Assembly (NCBI GenBank): GCA_934085675.1
Contig: CAKOHH010000002.1
Location: forward strand, 62,001-126,000
DNA: 64,000 bases
DNA from: an uncultured Bacilli bacterium
Lineage (GTDB): Bacteria > Bacillota_I > Bacilli_A > RF39 > UBA660
Reading direction: 5' to 3'
Shown: positions 1 through 8,210 of the stretch, one piece after another
How the letters are laid out: each line of letters opens with the position of its first letter
How positions within the stretch are numbered: position 1 is the stretch's first letter
Notes under the pieces: model-generated
The model's database searches: none
What the model was told of the DNA's origin: nothing
What the model saw: the letters and a program-made list of their open reading frames with translations, nothing else
Made by a program: the position numbers and the translations under genes

Positions 1-14
1 TAGTAATTACATAA

Positions 15-42
15 TTGATTAATATATAATAAATGCTATAAT
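15..42 (+). promoter_or_regulatory. Promoter of the HD hydrolase gene
   Basis: TTGATT at 15-20 and TATAAT at 37-42 are 16 nt apart, with a TGC extended -10. A GAGGTG ribosome binding site at 55-60 precedes the ATG at 65. Confidence 0.6.
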
Positions 43-64
43 AAGATTACATGCGAGGTGTTTT

Positions 65-736
65 ATGACAAGAGAAGAAAGTGTAATAAATTATTATGTT
101 ATATGTAATAGATTAAAAAATGTTATTAGAACAGGTTGGAAAAGCTGGAATGTTCAAAGAGAAAAACTTGAAAGTGTTGCTGAGCATATCTTTGGGGTTC
201 AAATGCTCGCTATTGCTATGAAATCTGAATATCAATATGATATTGATATTATGAAAGTTATATTAATGTTAGCCGTTCATGAACTTGGCGAAACGATAAT
301 TGGAGATTTAACTCAATTTCAAATTTCTGCAGAAGAAAAAGAAAAAAGGGAACATGAAGCTGTTAAAAAAATCTTGGGTGGTTTATTAGATGGTGCTCAA
401 ATTGAAAAATTATTCTTGGAATTTGATGCACACAATACAAAAGAATCTTTATTCGCGTATCAATGTGACAAGTTAGAATGTGATTTACAATGCAAATTAT
501 ATGATGAGGAAAATTGTGTGAATTTAGAAAAACAAGAAAACAACAATATATTAAAAAATCCACTAGTTCATGAGTTACTTGAAAGTGGTGCTTCTTGGTC
601 AACTATGTGGCTTTTGTTTGGACAACAAGTTTATCCATATGATAATAATTTTAAAGCTGTATCATCTTATGCAATAAAAAATGATATAGGTGAGCTAAAA
701 TTAACTAAAAAAAATAATAATGATATGATTAAATGA
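65..736 (+). CDS. HD-domain hydrolase (YfbR/HD_3-like)
   Basis: Predicted metal-dependent phosphohydrolase of the HD superfamily, 223 aa. The metal ligands fit the HD pattern: His41 in AEH, His72-Glu73 in VHELGE (HE instead of HD, as is common in this branch) and Asp81 in GDLTQF, with a later Asp in CDKLECDL. YfbR-like members dephosphorylate deoxynucleoside 5'-monophosphates, but the substrate here is unknown. No signal peptide or membrane segment, so cytosolic. It has its own extended -10 promoter and a GAGGTG site 5 nt before the ATG. The next gene has its own promoter, so this appears monocistronic. Confidence 0.7.
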   Translation: MTREESVINYYVICNRLKNVIRTGWKSWNVQREKLESVAEHIFGVQMLAIAMKSEYQYDIDIMKVILMLAVHELGETIIGDLTQFQISAEEKEKREHEAVKKILGGLLDGAQIEKLFLEFDAHNTKESLFAYQCDKLECDLQCKLYDEENCVNLEKQENNNILKNPLVHELLESGASWSTMWLLFGQQVYPYDNNFKAVSSYAIKNDIGELKLTKKNNNDMIK

Positions 737-772
737 AATTTTAAAAGGTAGTCTTTTAGATTATCTTTTTTC

Positions 773-801
773 TTGACGAGGTTTTTGTTCTATTATAAAA
801 T
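773..801 (+). promoter_or_regulatory. Promoter of XRE/membrane regulator gene
   Basis: TTGACG at 773-778 and TAAAAT at 796-801 are separated by 17 nt. The TTG at the start of the longest reading frame is part of this -35 box, which argues that translation begins downstream at 827. Confidence 0.5.
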
Positions 802-826
802 TTTTAAAAGAGAAGTAGGTGGAAAA

Positions 827-1519
827 ATGAATCCAGAAAAAGTGTCTCGCTTTATAAAAGAATTACGTAAAAAAGAGGGCTTAACTCAAAAAGATTTAGC
901 CTCTAAATATAACGTTACATATCAGGCTGTTAGTAAATGGGAAACAGCTAAAAATATTCCAGATATTGCTATTTTAAAACAAATGTGTGAGGACTATAAC
1001 TTGAATTTAGATGAACTATTAGAAGGAGAAAGAAAGAAAAAGAAATCCAAAAAAATTCTTTTAATAAGTCTTATTTCTTTAATTTTACTATTAAGTGGCC
1101 TTGCTATTTATTATGCAACAATACCTCGTGAATTTGAATTCAAAACTTTAAATGCTTCTTGTAAAGATTTTACCCTCTCAGGAAGCATTGCTTATAACAA
1201 AAGTAAAACTGCTATTTACATATCAAATATTGATTACTGTGGGGAAAATCCTAATGAAAAATATACGAATATTTCTTGTAAATTATATGAAGTTGTAGAT
1301 GGTGCTAAAACTGAAATCAAAAGTGCTACTTATGAAGGAGAAGCTATTACCCTTTCAGAGTATTTAAAAACTGTCGAGTTTAATATTGATCATTATTCTC
1401 ATTCTTGCAAGATGTATTTAGAAAATGCTTTACAAGTAGAAATTGAAGCCACAAAAGAAAATAAAGAACCTGTTAAGTATCAAATTCCCTTAACTTTAAA
1501 AGATAACTGTAGTCTATAA
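827..1519 (+). CDS. Membrane-anchored XRE-family transcriptional regulator
   Basis: 230 aa. Residues about 7-62 form an HTH_3/XRE DNA-binding domain (RFIKELRKKEGLTQKDLA...VSKWETAKNIPD). A Lys-rich stretch (KKKKSKK) is followed by one transmembrane helix at about 75-96, then an extracytoplasmic domain of about 135 aa with several cysteines. This one-component membrane sensor layout is common in Firmicutes. Start: the frame extends upstream to a TTG at 773 inside the promoter, while the ATG at 827 follows a GTAGGTGG ribosome binding site, so 827 is chosen. The ligand and target genes are unknown. Confidence 0.75.
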   Translation: MNPEKVSRFIKELRKKEGLTQKDLASKYNVTYQAVSKWETAKNIPDIAILKQMCEDYNLNLDELLEGERKKKKSKKILLISLISLILLLSGLAIYYATIPREFEFKTLNASCKDFTLSGSIAYNKSKTAIYISNIDYCGENPNEKYTNISCKLYEVVDGAKTEIKSATYEGEAITLSEYLKTVEFNIDHYSHSCKMYLENALQVEIEATKENKEPVKYQIPLTLKDNCSL

Positions 1520-1601
1520 TTTGACAATCTCTGCAATTTAGGGATTTAAACTCCTATAAAATATGATACAATAATAGCATAGATAGAAGGTAGGGAGTAA
1601 A

Positions 1602-3317
1602 ATGAGCAAGGATTTGTTTATAATTTTAGGGATTGCGTGTTACTTTCTAACAATTATAACCATCACGATTGTTTTATTTGTTTTATCTAATCAGGAAAAG
1701 AAAAAATATCGAAAACAATTAGATGAGTTAGAACGAGATAAAAACTTAATTGTTTCAGCTAATTTAATGGCTGAATTTAAAAAAGTCGAACCTTTAATTT
1801 TAGGAAGTGATTTAGAAGGCAATCTTGCTAAATGGCAAAAACGTTTTGATACTATCAAAAACGAAGATATGGACCGCCTTACCGATTTATTATTAGAAGC
1901 TGAAAATAGCTTTAATAAAAAAGATTATAAGACCTTAAAAGAACAACTTGCTAATATTGAACTTGATATCTACTTTGTCAAGACAAAAGCTATTTTTTTA
2001 CTAAATGAAATCAAAGAAATAACTTTAAGTGAAGAGAAAAATAGAGAAACAATCACTAAATTAAAAGCAAAATATCGGGCTATCTTAACTAAATATAATG
2101 AACATAAAAATGAATATACTTTAGTAAGTAGTCCTTTAGAACTACAATTTGAAAATGTCGATAAATTATTCGGAGCCTTTGAATCAGCCATGGATAAAAA
2201 GTCTTATCAAGAAGTTAGTAAAATCGTCAAAGCCATAGATGATTTAACCGGTAACTTAAAATTAGTCATTGAAGAAGCCCCTACAATCATTTCCATGGGC
2301 AAAAATGTCATACCTAAAAAAATTAGTGAAATTAGTAATATGGCTAAAAATTTAACTAAAGATGGTTATAACTTAGATTACTTAAACATTCCTTACAATA
2401 TTACCGAATCTAGTAAAAAAATCACCGATATTTTTCAAAGACTTAATGTTTTAAATATTGAAGATAGTATTTTTGAATTAAAAACAATGAGTGATTATTT
2501 TGACTCTATTTATAATGAATTTGATAAACAAAAAATATCTCGTAAAATTTATAATGATTTTTTAAGAACTATTTTACTAAAAATTACCAAATTAGAAAAA
2601 ATAAATCATACTTTAGAAGGAAAATTAGATGAAATAAAATACAGTTATGATTTATCAGAAGAAGATGTTTCGATAGTTTATAAAATAACTGACGAATTAA
2701 AAGAAGAACATAAAAAATATGATGAAGTAATTGAAGCCGGACGGAGTAAAACCGTTTCTTATTCTCATTTAGCTAAAGAAATGGAAGTTTTAAATCTAAA
2801 AGTATCTAAAACAGAAGAAAAATTAGAATTAGCCTTAAGAACTTTTGGCAGTTTAAAAGAAGACGAATTAAGAGCAAAAGATCAATTAGAAGAAATGAAA
2901 GAAATATTAAATCAAGCTAAAAAAGAAATTCGTTCTTATAAGTTACCTATTATTCCTGATAACTACTTTGTTGAATTAGGCGAAGCAACAGAAGCTATAT
3001 ATAATATGGTTCAAGAACTTGAAAAAACACCTATATCCATTAAAGTATTAAATACAAGAGTAGATACAGCAAGAGATTTAGTTTTAAAAGTTTTTAATAC
3101 GACTAAAGAAACAGTGAAAACGGCTAAAATGGCCGAAACGGCGATTGTTTATGGTAATCGTTATCGTCCTATAAATGATGAAGTGGAAATAGGCCTTATT
3201 AAAGCCGAAAAACTATTTTATAAAGGTGATTTTAAACATTCTTTAGAAAATGCCATTAATGCTATCAATTTGGTTGAACCAGGCATTTATAAAAAATTAA
3301 TGGAAGAATATCGTTAG
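1602..3317 (+). CDS. ezrA: Septation ring formation regulator EzrA
   Basis: 571 aa, the usual EzrA length. One N-terminal transmembrane helix (about residues 5-28, short N-terminus outside) is followed by a long acidic/basic coiled-coil cytoplasmic region built of spectrin-like repeats. In Bacilli EzrA binds FtsZ, limits extra Z-rings and links division to cell-wall synthesis. The C-terminal motif RYRPINDEVEIGL matches the conserved EzrA patch implicated in midcell localisation. A GGGAGT site precedes the ATG. TTGACA at 1521 and TACAAT at 1567 lie upstream, but their spacing does not form one clean promoter. A hairpin terminator follows. Confidence 0.9.
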   Translation: MSKDLFIILGIACYFLTIITITIVLFVLSNQEKKKYRKQLDELERDKNLIVSANLMAEFKKVEPLILGSDLEGNLAKWQKRFDTIKNEDMDRLTDLLLEAENSFNKKDYKTLKEQLANIELDIYFVKTKAIFLLNEIKEITLSEEKNRETITKLKAKYRAILTKYNEHKNEYTLVSSPLELQFENVDKLFGAFESAMDKKSYQEVSKIVKAIDDLTGNLKLVIEEAPTIISMGKNVIPKKISEISNMAKNLTKDGYNLDYLNIPYNITESSKKITDIFQRLNVLNIEDSIFELKTMSDYFDSIYNEFDKQKISRKIYNDFLRTILLKITKLEKINHTLEGKLDEIKYSYDLSEEDVSIVYKITDELKEEHKKYDEVIEAGRSKTVSYSHLAKEMEVLNLKVSKTEEKLELALRTFGSLKEDELRAKDQLEEMKEILNQAKKEIRSYKLPIIPDNYFVELGEATEAIYNMVQELEKTPISIKVLNTRVDTARDLVLKVFNTTKETVKTAKMAETAIVYGNRYRPINDEVEIGLIKAEKLFYKGDFKHSLENAINAINLVEPGIYKKLMEEYR

Positions 3318-3321
3318 AAAG

Positions 3322-3362
3322 AGTTAAGTCATAAAAATTCTTGAACTTAACGCTTTTTTTCT
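3322..3362 (+). terminator. Rho-independent terminator after ezrA
   Basis: GTTAAG and CTTAAC arms separated by an AT-rich loop, followed by GC and a run of seven T. Confidence 0.6.
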
Positions 3363-3390
3363 CTATAATGGTAATAGTTAAGGAGTAAAT

Positions 3391-3966
3391 ATGAAAAAAA
3401 TAATGATTGATTTAGACGAAACAATCTGTTCCCCAAGTTATTTAAAAGCAGTGAATAAATATTTAAATACTAATTATAAATACGAAGATATAAAAACTTA
3501 TTTTGTCGAAGATATTATTGAAGAAGATAAAAAACAAGATTTTTTAGATTATTTTTACCGAAATGTTAATGTTTATGATGAGGCAATGATATTACCAGAT
3601 GCACTTGGCGTTATTGAAAGGCTAAGTCATTTTTATGAAATTTATATTGTGTCTGCTTTCGTAGATAAAAGAAGAATTAAAGAAAGTGGTATTATGGCAA
3701 AATATAAATATGAATGGATTTTAAAAAATATGCCCTTTATTGACCCTAAAAAAATAGTTTTGACGGGTAGTAAAGATATTATTATGTGTGATATTAAAAT
3801 TGATGATAAAGTAAGTAATTTAAAAGGATATGGAAAAACCAAATTGTTAATGGATCAACTTCATAATCAAAAATATTCTTTTGAAGAACTTACTAATCTG
3901 AATATAAAAAGAGTTTATGATTGGCAACAAGTAGAATCTATATTGTTAGGGAGTGAAGTAAAATGA
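3391..3966 (+). CDS. HAD-superfamily 5'-nucleotidase (NT5C type)
   Basis: 191 aa. HAD motif I is MIDLDETI (DxDxT) at residues 6-12; motif II is IYIVSAF near residue 88; the acidic motif near DDK at about 138 completes the active site. The pattern matches NT5C deoxyribonucleotidases, which dephosphorylate (deoxy)pyrimidine monophosphates. AAGGAG precedes the ATG. Its stop overlaps the ATG of the cysteine desulfurase gene (ATGA, 4 nt), so it leads an operon with the desulfurase and thiI. It may act in nucleotide salvage; a direct role in thiolation is not indicated. Confidence 0.75.
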   Translation: MKKIMIDLDETICSPSYLKAVNKYLNTNYKYEDIKTYFVEDIIEEDKKQDFLDYFYRNVNVYDEAMILPDALGVIERLSHFYEIYIVSAFVDKRRIKESGIMAKYKYEWILKNMPFIDPKKIVLTGSKDIIMCDIKIDDKVSNLKGYGKTKLLMDQLHNQKYSFEELTNLNIKRVYDWQQVESILLGSEVK

Positions 3967-5105
3967 TATATCTAGATTACAGTGCAACTACACCAGTAAG
4001 TTATGATGTTTTAGAGTCTTATATAAGAGCAACAAGAGATTTTTCAGGAAATCCTAATAGTTTACATAATTTAGGATTAAAATCAAAAGCACTCATGAAT
4101 AGTGCTATTAAACAAATTAGTGATATTTTTAATGTTTTAGAAAGCGAAATTACTTTTACAAGTGGCGCTACTATGAGTAATAATTTAGCTTTAATTGGGA
4201 CTGCTTTAGCTAATATCAAAAAAGGAAATCACATTATTGTTTCCAGATTAGAACATCCTTCTATTTATAAAATTTGTAAATATTTAGAAAGTATTGGTTT
4301 TGAAGTTAGTGTAGTAGATAATAATGAAGAAGGTCTTATTGATTTTGAAGATTTAAAAAGACTTGTAAGAAATGACACAATTTTAGTAAGTATTTGTGCT
4401 GTTAATAGTGAAACAGGGGTAAGACAACCTTTAAAAATGCTTCGCCAAATTATTAAAAAAGAAAATATCAATACTATTTTTCATAGTGATATGACACAAG
4501 CCTTAGGTAAAGTACCCGTTAATTTTCATGATGTTGATTTAGCAAGCATAACTGCTCATAAGATTTTTGGACCTAAAGGAATTGGTTTACTTTATAAAAA
4601 AGCTTCTGTTAATTTAACGCCAATTTTATATGGCAGTGGGCATGTCAATATGTTAAATCCAGGGACACCACCGGTACCATTAATTGTTTCTTTTGCCAAA
4701 GCCATTCGTCTTGCCACAACAGACTTAGACAAAAGAGAAAACTTTGTCAAACGTTTAAATGAACGCGTTGTTACAGAACTTAGTAAATATGATGGAGTAT
4801 TAATTAATCAAACGAAAATATCTATTCCTCATATTTTAAATATTTCTTTTAAAAATATTAAATCTGAGACTTTTTTACATGCCTTAGAAGAGTACGAGAT
4901 TTATGTAAGTACCAATACGGCTTGTTCCAGTGGGGAATTATCGACATCGGTAATGGCTTTATATAATGATCGTAAAAGAGCGTCTAGTACTTTAAGAATT
5001 AGTCTTTCTTATGTTACCACGACAGATGAAATAAATCGTTTCTTAGGTTGCTTTAAAATGGTCTATCAAAGATTATCTGTTTTAAGTAGGGAGAATAAAG
5101 AATGA
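3963..5105 (+). CDS. Cysteine desulfurase (NifS/IscS family, ThiI partner)
   Basis: PLP-dependent fold-type I enzyme, 380 aa, that removes sulfur from L-cysteine as a protein persulfide. The start YLDYSATTP is the family signature, Lys200 in ITAHKIFGPKG binds PLP, and Cys321 in TNTACSSG is the persulfide cysteine. It starts inside the stop codon of the nucleotidase gene and lies about 110 nt before thiI. In Bacillus subtilis a dedicated desulfurase (NifZ) sits next to ThiI and supplies sulfur for 4-thiouridine in tRNA; synteny suggests the same here. Whether it also feeds Fe-S assembly cannot be seen. Confidence 0.9.
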   Translation: MIYLDYSATTPVSYDVLESYIRATRDFSGNPNSLHNLGLKSKALMNSAIKQISDIFNVLESEITFTSGATMSNNLALIGTALANIKKGNHIIVSRLEHPSIYKICKYLESIGFEVSVVDNNEEGLIDFEDLKRLVRNDTILVSICAVNSETGVRQPLKMLRQIIKKENINTIFHSDMTQALGKVPVNFHDVDLASITAHKIFGPKGIGLLYKKASVNLTPILYGSGHVNMLNPGTPPVPLIVSFAKAIRLATTDLDKRENFVKRLNERVVTELSKYDGVLINQTKISIPHILNISFKNIKSETFLHALEEYEIYVSTNTACSSGELSTSVMALYNDRKRASSTLRISLSYVTTTDEINRFLGCFKMVYQRLSVLSRENKE

Positions 5106-5191
5106 AAAAGGGGTATTTACTTATTATTTTTGCTATTATTTTAATTGGTCTTATCATAAGTGGTACCATTTACTTATTTTTAACAGCCTAA
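5102..5191 (+). CDS. Putative 29-aa single-span membrane peptide
   Basis: An ATG overlapping the desulfurase stop (ATGA at 5102-5105) opens a 29-codon frame ending in TAA. The peptide starts MKKGY and is almost entirely hydrophobic (Leu/Ile/Phe), so it would form one transmembrane helix. The upstream gene supplies GGGAG about 8 nt before the ATG, a good ribosome binding site, suggesting translational coupling. It sits between two tRNA-thiolation genes. Function unknown; conservation would decide whether it is real. Confidence 0.4.
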   Translation: MKKGYLLIIFAIILIGLIISGTIYLFLTA

Positions 5192-5212
5192 TAAAAAAAT
5201 CAGGAGGTTTTT

Positions 5213-6394
5213 ATGGAAAAAATTATTTTAATTAAATATGCCGAATTAAATACAAAAAAAGATAATATTAATATGTTTTTAAAAACATTAAAACAAAATC
5301 TTGAAAAAAGACTTTGCAAATATGACACCGAGATTACTTATGATAAAGGTAGAATGTTTGTCAAAACAGAAGACCGTTTCGATGAAGTAGAAGAAATTGT
5401 CAAAAATACATTTGGCATCCATGAAGTTATCACCGGCTATGAACTTATTAATAACTCATTAGAAGAAATTGAAAAACAAACTATTTTATTTGTTAAAGAT
5501 TTAGCTTTTAAAACCTTTAAAGTAGAAACCAAAAGAAGCGATAAAACTTTTCCTTTAGAAAGTTTAGAAGTAAGTCGTCGTATTGGAGGATTAATCTTAA
5601 AAAATAAGGAAAATGTAAAAGTAGATGTTCATCATCCTGAACTTGTTTTTCATATTGAAATCAGAAAAGATAAAGCCTACATTTACTATGAAACAAAAAA
5701 GGCAGTTGGTGGGTATCCAGTCGGTACTTTAGGAAAAGGTCTTTTAATGCTTTCTGGGGGTATTGATAGTCCAGTGGCAGGTTATCTTGCTATGAAAAGA
5801 GGCGTCAAAATCGAAGCTATTTATTTTGAAAGCCCTCCTCATACAAGTGTTGAGGCTAAAGAAAAAGTTCTTAGTTTAGCCCATAAACTAAGTGAATATG
5901 CTTGTGACGAAATAAAAGTGCATATCATTCCTTTTACCGATATTCAAGAAGCCATTTATAAAAATGTGCCCCATGATTATTTAGTTACGATTATGCGCCG
6001 AATGATGTATAGAATATCTGCCAGGGTAGCTTATCAAAATCGTTGTAAAATTTTAATCAATGGTGAAAGTATTGGGCAAGTAGCCAGTCAAACTTTAACA
6101 AGTATGAGTGTTATTAATGAAGTCGTTAAAATGCCTGTTATTCGTCCCGTTGCCTGTTTTGATAAACTAGAAATTATTGATATTTCTAAAAAAATAGGCA
6201 CTTATGAAACAAGTATTTTACCTTATGAGGATTGTTGTACTATTTTTGTACCTACACATCCTGTTATTAATCCTTTAAAAGAAAAATGTGAAGAATATGA
6301 AGCCTTGATTCCTTATGAAAAATTGATAGAAGAAGCGATTCAAAATAAAACAACCGTAAAAGGAATCAAACAAGAATTTGAAGATTTACTCTAA
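5213..6394 (+). CDS. thiI: tRNA 4-thiouridine synthetase ThiI
   Basis: 393 aa, the short ThiI form without the C-terminal rhodanese domain found in Escherichia coli. Order: N-terminal ferredoxin-like part, THUMP domain (about 60-165), then an adenylating PP-loop domain with SGGIDSP at 181-187. A Cys pair, CC in YEDCCTIF, lies near residue 341. ThiI adenylates U8 of tRNA and transfers sulfur received from a desulfurase, here probably the upstream gene. AGGAGG lies just upstream of the ATG. The last ~185 nt are duplicated at 8733-8918, and a poly-G promoter for the next gene begins 6 nt after the stop. Confidence 0.93.
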   Translation: MEKIILIKYAELNTKKDNINMFLKTLKQNLEKRLCKYDTEITYDKGRMFVKTEDRFDEVEEIVKNTFGIHEVITGYELINNSLEEIEKQTILFVKDLAFKTFKVETKRSDKTFPLESLEVSRRIGGLILKNKENVKVDVHHPELVFHIEIRKDKAYIYYETKKAVGGYPVGTLGKGLLMLSGGIDSPVAGYLAMKRGVKIEAIYFESPPHTSVEAKEKVLSLAHKLSEYACDEIKVHIIPFTDIQEAIYKNVPHDYLVTIMRRMMYRISARVAYQNRCKILINGESIGQVASQTLTSMSVINEVVKMPVIRPVACFDKLEIIDISKKIGTYETSILPYEDCCTIFVPTHPVINPLKEKCEEYEALIPYEKLIEEAIQNKTTVKGIKQEFEDLL

Positions 6395-6400
6395 ACCGTC

Positions 6401-6432
6401 TTGACAGTCGGGGGGGGGGTATCTGCTATAAT
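6401..6432 (+). promoter_or_regulatory. Poly-G promoter, likely phase-variable (copy 1)
   Basis: Consensus TTGACA at 6401-6406 and consensus TATAAT at 6427-6432, with a TGC extended -10. The 20-nt spacer contains ten consecutive G (6410-6419). Homopolymer G tracts slip during replication, and spacer length controls sigma-A promoter strength, with about 17 nt optimal. The tract is therefore expected to change expression of the downstream surface protein. Both boxes are perfect, which makes chance unlikely. Confidence 0.8.
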
Positions 6433-6460
6433 CATCATAGGTAAACTATGGTGATTTTTT
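6431..6460 (+). terminator. Hairpin with T-run overlapping the poly-G promoter (copy 1)
   Basis: Arms 6431-6440 (ATCATCATAG) and 6446-6455 (CTATGGTGAT) pair with one G-U, loop GTAAA, then six T. It would terminate thiI readthrough. RNA started from the overlapping promoter (near 6439) would lack most of the 5' arm and escape termination. Confidence 0.6.
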
Positions 6461-6598
6461 CTTTCAAAAAATGCTATTACCCTTCAAATTTATAACTAAA
6501 TGGTATTGAAATGCTATAATGTTTTATGTAATAAGTAAAAAGAATTTAAAACACACCATACTGTTACATACTAAAAAGAAAAAGGAGTTGTTCCATTT

Positions 6599-8206
6599 AT
6601 GGATAAAAAGAAAAGAAATATTCTGATTACAATTGTTTTATTAATAGGAGTCGTAGCTATTATAGGAGTATCCTATGCCTTATGGAGCCTAAACTTAACT
6701 CAAACAGGAAAAAATGATATTGCTTCATCTTGTTTTAATATTACCTTCACAGATAAAAACAATATTAGCTTGCAAAAGGCATACCCAATATTAGATGAAG
6801 ATGGAAAGAAACTCACTCCTTATGAATTTACGATTACAAATACATGTGATTCTTATGCTTCATACGCTGTTAACTTAGAAGTATTAAATACGACAACGTT
6901 AACCAACAATGACGCAGTTAAAGTTATGATATCATCAAAAACAGGTGCTACAGAAACAGAAATAACCACAAACTTATTATCAAGTTATAAAACCACAACA
7001 AAAACCTTAGATAATGCCAAAACAGCCTTTAATTTAACAACAGGCTACTTAAATGCCAAAGAATCTAAAACATATACCTTAAGATTATGGCTAGATGAAA
7101 ATGTGGATATGAATACCAAAGGAGTACAAAACGCTAAATTTAGTTCAAAGGTAGTTGTAACAGCGAGTTATGCAGAAGAAATACCAAAATCAGCCTCTGA
7201 AACAATTACAACATTAGTAAGTGGAGTAGATACATCTTCAACAGATGTTTATACTGTTCCAAATAAAACAAGTGATAGTTGTACTTATACTTTAGCCTAT
7301 GATGGAACAAGTGATAACAATTTAAGATATGTTGGAAAAAATCCTTGTAACTATGTCAAAATAGATAATGAGTATTGGCGTATTATAGGTGTAATGAATA
7401 ATATAGATGATGGCACAGGCAAAAAAGAAGCAAGAATAAAATTGATAAGAAATGAAGCCATTGGACAATATTCATGGGACTTTTCGGAGTCATCAGTAAA
7501 TAGTGGTAATGGTATCAATGAATGGAGCCAGGCTGACTTAATGAAACTTTTAAATCCAGGCTATGAAAGTGAAAGTGTTGGTGGTTCATTATACTACAAT
7601 AATAGTTCAGGAAACTGCTATTCTAATTGGAATAATGAAACAAAAGCCTGTGATTTTACTACAACTGGCATAAAAACAAATTTAAAAAAATTAGTAGGCA
7701 ACACTTTATGGCATACGGGAACAAATGGTACAAATGATTATAGATCAGCTCTAACCAGTAATTTTTATAGTTACGAAAGAAGTAGCAATAATGGAAAAAT
7801 TTGTACGTCAGGCGATTATTGTAATGATACGGTAACAAGAACAACGACATGGAATGGCAAAATAGGTTTAATGTATCCAAGTGATTATGGCTATGCAACC
7901 AGTGGAGGAAGTACAAGCAATCGAACAAGTTGTTTAAATAAAGAATTAAAAAACTGGGATAACAGTTCTTATAGTGACTGTAAAAATAATGATTGGCTTT
8001 ATAATTCAAGCAATTATCAATGGACAGTTTCTCCGGTCGCATACTCAACGCTTGCTTACAGTGTGTTCAGTGTCAGCTACGGTGGCAATGTCGACTGCTA
8101 CAATGCAAAAAATCCTTATTTGGTTCGGCCTTCGGTATATTTAAAATCAAATGTATTAATTTTATCAGGAGAAGGAACGCAAGAAAATCCATACGAAATT
8201 GGCTGA
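6599..8206 (+). CDS. Surface protein with hypervariable C-terminal block (copy 1)
   Basis: 535 aa. Residues 1-30 are a Lys-rich start plus one hydrophobic helix ending near SYALWSL, resembling signal peptides of SipW-processed TasA/camelysin-type proteins. Residues about 30-195 form a Thr/Asn-rich beta domain with a Cys pair (SSCFN, TNTCDSY). Residues about 215-535 form a Trp/Gly/Asn/Cys-rich domain ending VRPSVYLKSNV, a layout seen in C-type-lectin-like or DUF6273-like exported proteins of gut Firmicutes. Residues about 480-507 are unrelated to the paralogue at 9121. AAAGGAG lies 11 nt before the ATG. Transcription is predicted from the poly-G promoter and possibly an extended -10 at 6515-6520. 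Ligand unknown. Confidence 0.75.
   Translation: MDKKKRNILITIVLLIGVVAIIGVSYALWSLNLTQTGKNDIASSCFNITFTDKNNISLQKAYPILDEDGKKLTPYEFTITNTCDSYASYAVNLEVLNTTTLTNNDAVKVMISSKTGATETEITTNLLSSYKTTTKTLDNAKTAFNLTTGYLNAKESKTYTLRLWLDENVDMNTKGVQNAKFSSKVVVTASYAEEIPKSASETITTLVSGVDTSSTDVYTVPNKTSDSCTYTLAYDGTSDNNLRYVGKNPCNYVKIDNEYWRIIGVMNNIDDGTGKKEARIKLIRNEAIGQYSWDFSESSVNSGNGINEWSQADLMKLLNPGYESESVGGSLYYNNSSGNCYSNWNNETKACDFTTTGIKTNLKKLVGNTLWHTGTNGTNDYRSALTSNFYSYERSSNNGKICTSGDYCNDTVTRTTTWNGKIGLMYPSDYGYATSGGSTSNRTSCLNKELKNWDNSSYSDCKNNDWLYNSSNYQWTVSPVAYSTLAYSVFSVSYGGNVDCYNAKNPYLVRPSVYLKSNVLILSGEGTQENPYEIG
8036..8119 (+). other. Hypervariable block 1, DGR-like variable region
   Basis: 28 codons between the shared flanks WTVSP and VRPSVYLKSNV. 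By hand count 38 of 84 bases are G/C and 12 of 28 codons end in C, both high for this AT-rich genome. NNC codons are what adenine mutagenesis of AAC template codons by a diversity-generating retroelement produces. No reverse transcriptase or template repeat is present in the window, so this is a pattern-based call. Confidence 0.5.
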
Positions 8207-8210
8207 TTAG

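Larger units (their letters stand above)
6209..8206 (+). repeat. Tandem duplication unit, copy 1
   Basis: The segment from thiI position 6209 through the poly-G promoter and surface-protein gene is repeated from 8733 to about 10788. The offset is 2524 nt through the thiI tail and promoter. The thiI tail and promoter are essentially identical; the surface genes are highly similar except for one block near their 3' ends. Confidence 0.9.

Noticed and set aside
773..826. Longer N-terminus for the XRE/membrane regulator
   Set aside because: The TTG start is the promoter -35 box; ATG 827 has a ribosome site.
7659..8048. 129-aa minus-strand frame opposite the first surface gene
   Set aside because: A His/Tyr/Leu-rich shadow of the Asn/Ser codons on the coding strand, without a ribosome site; the same shadow occurs in the paralogue (10268-10546).
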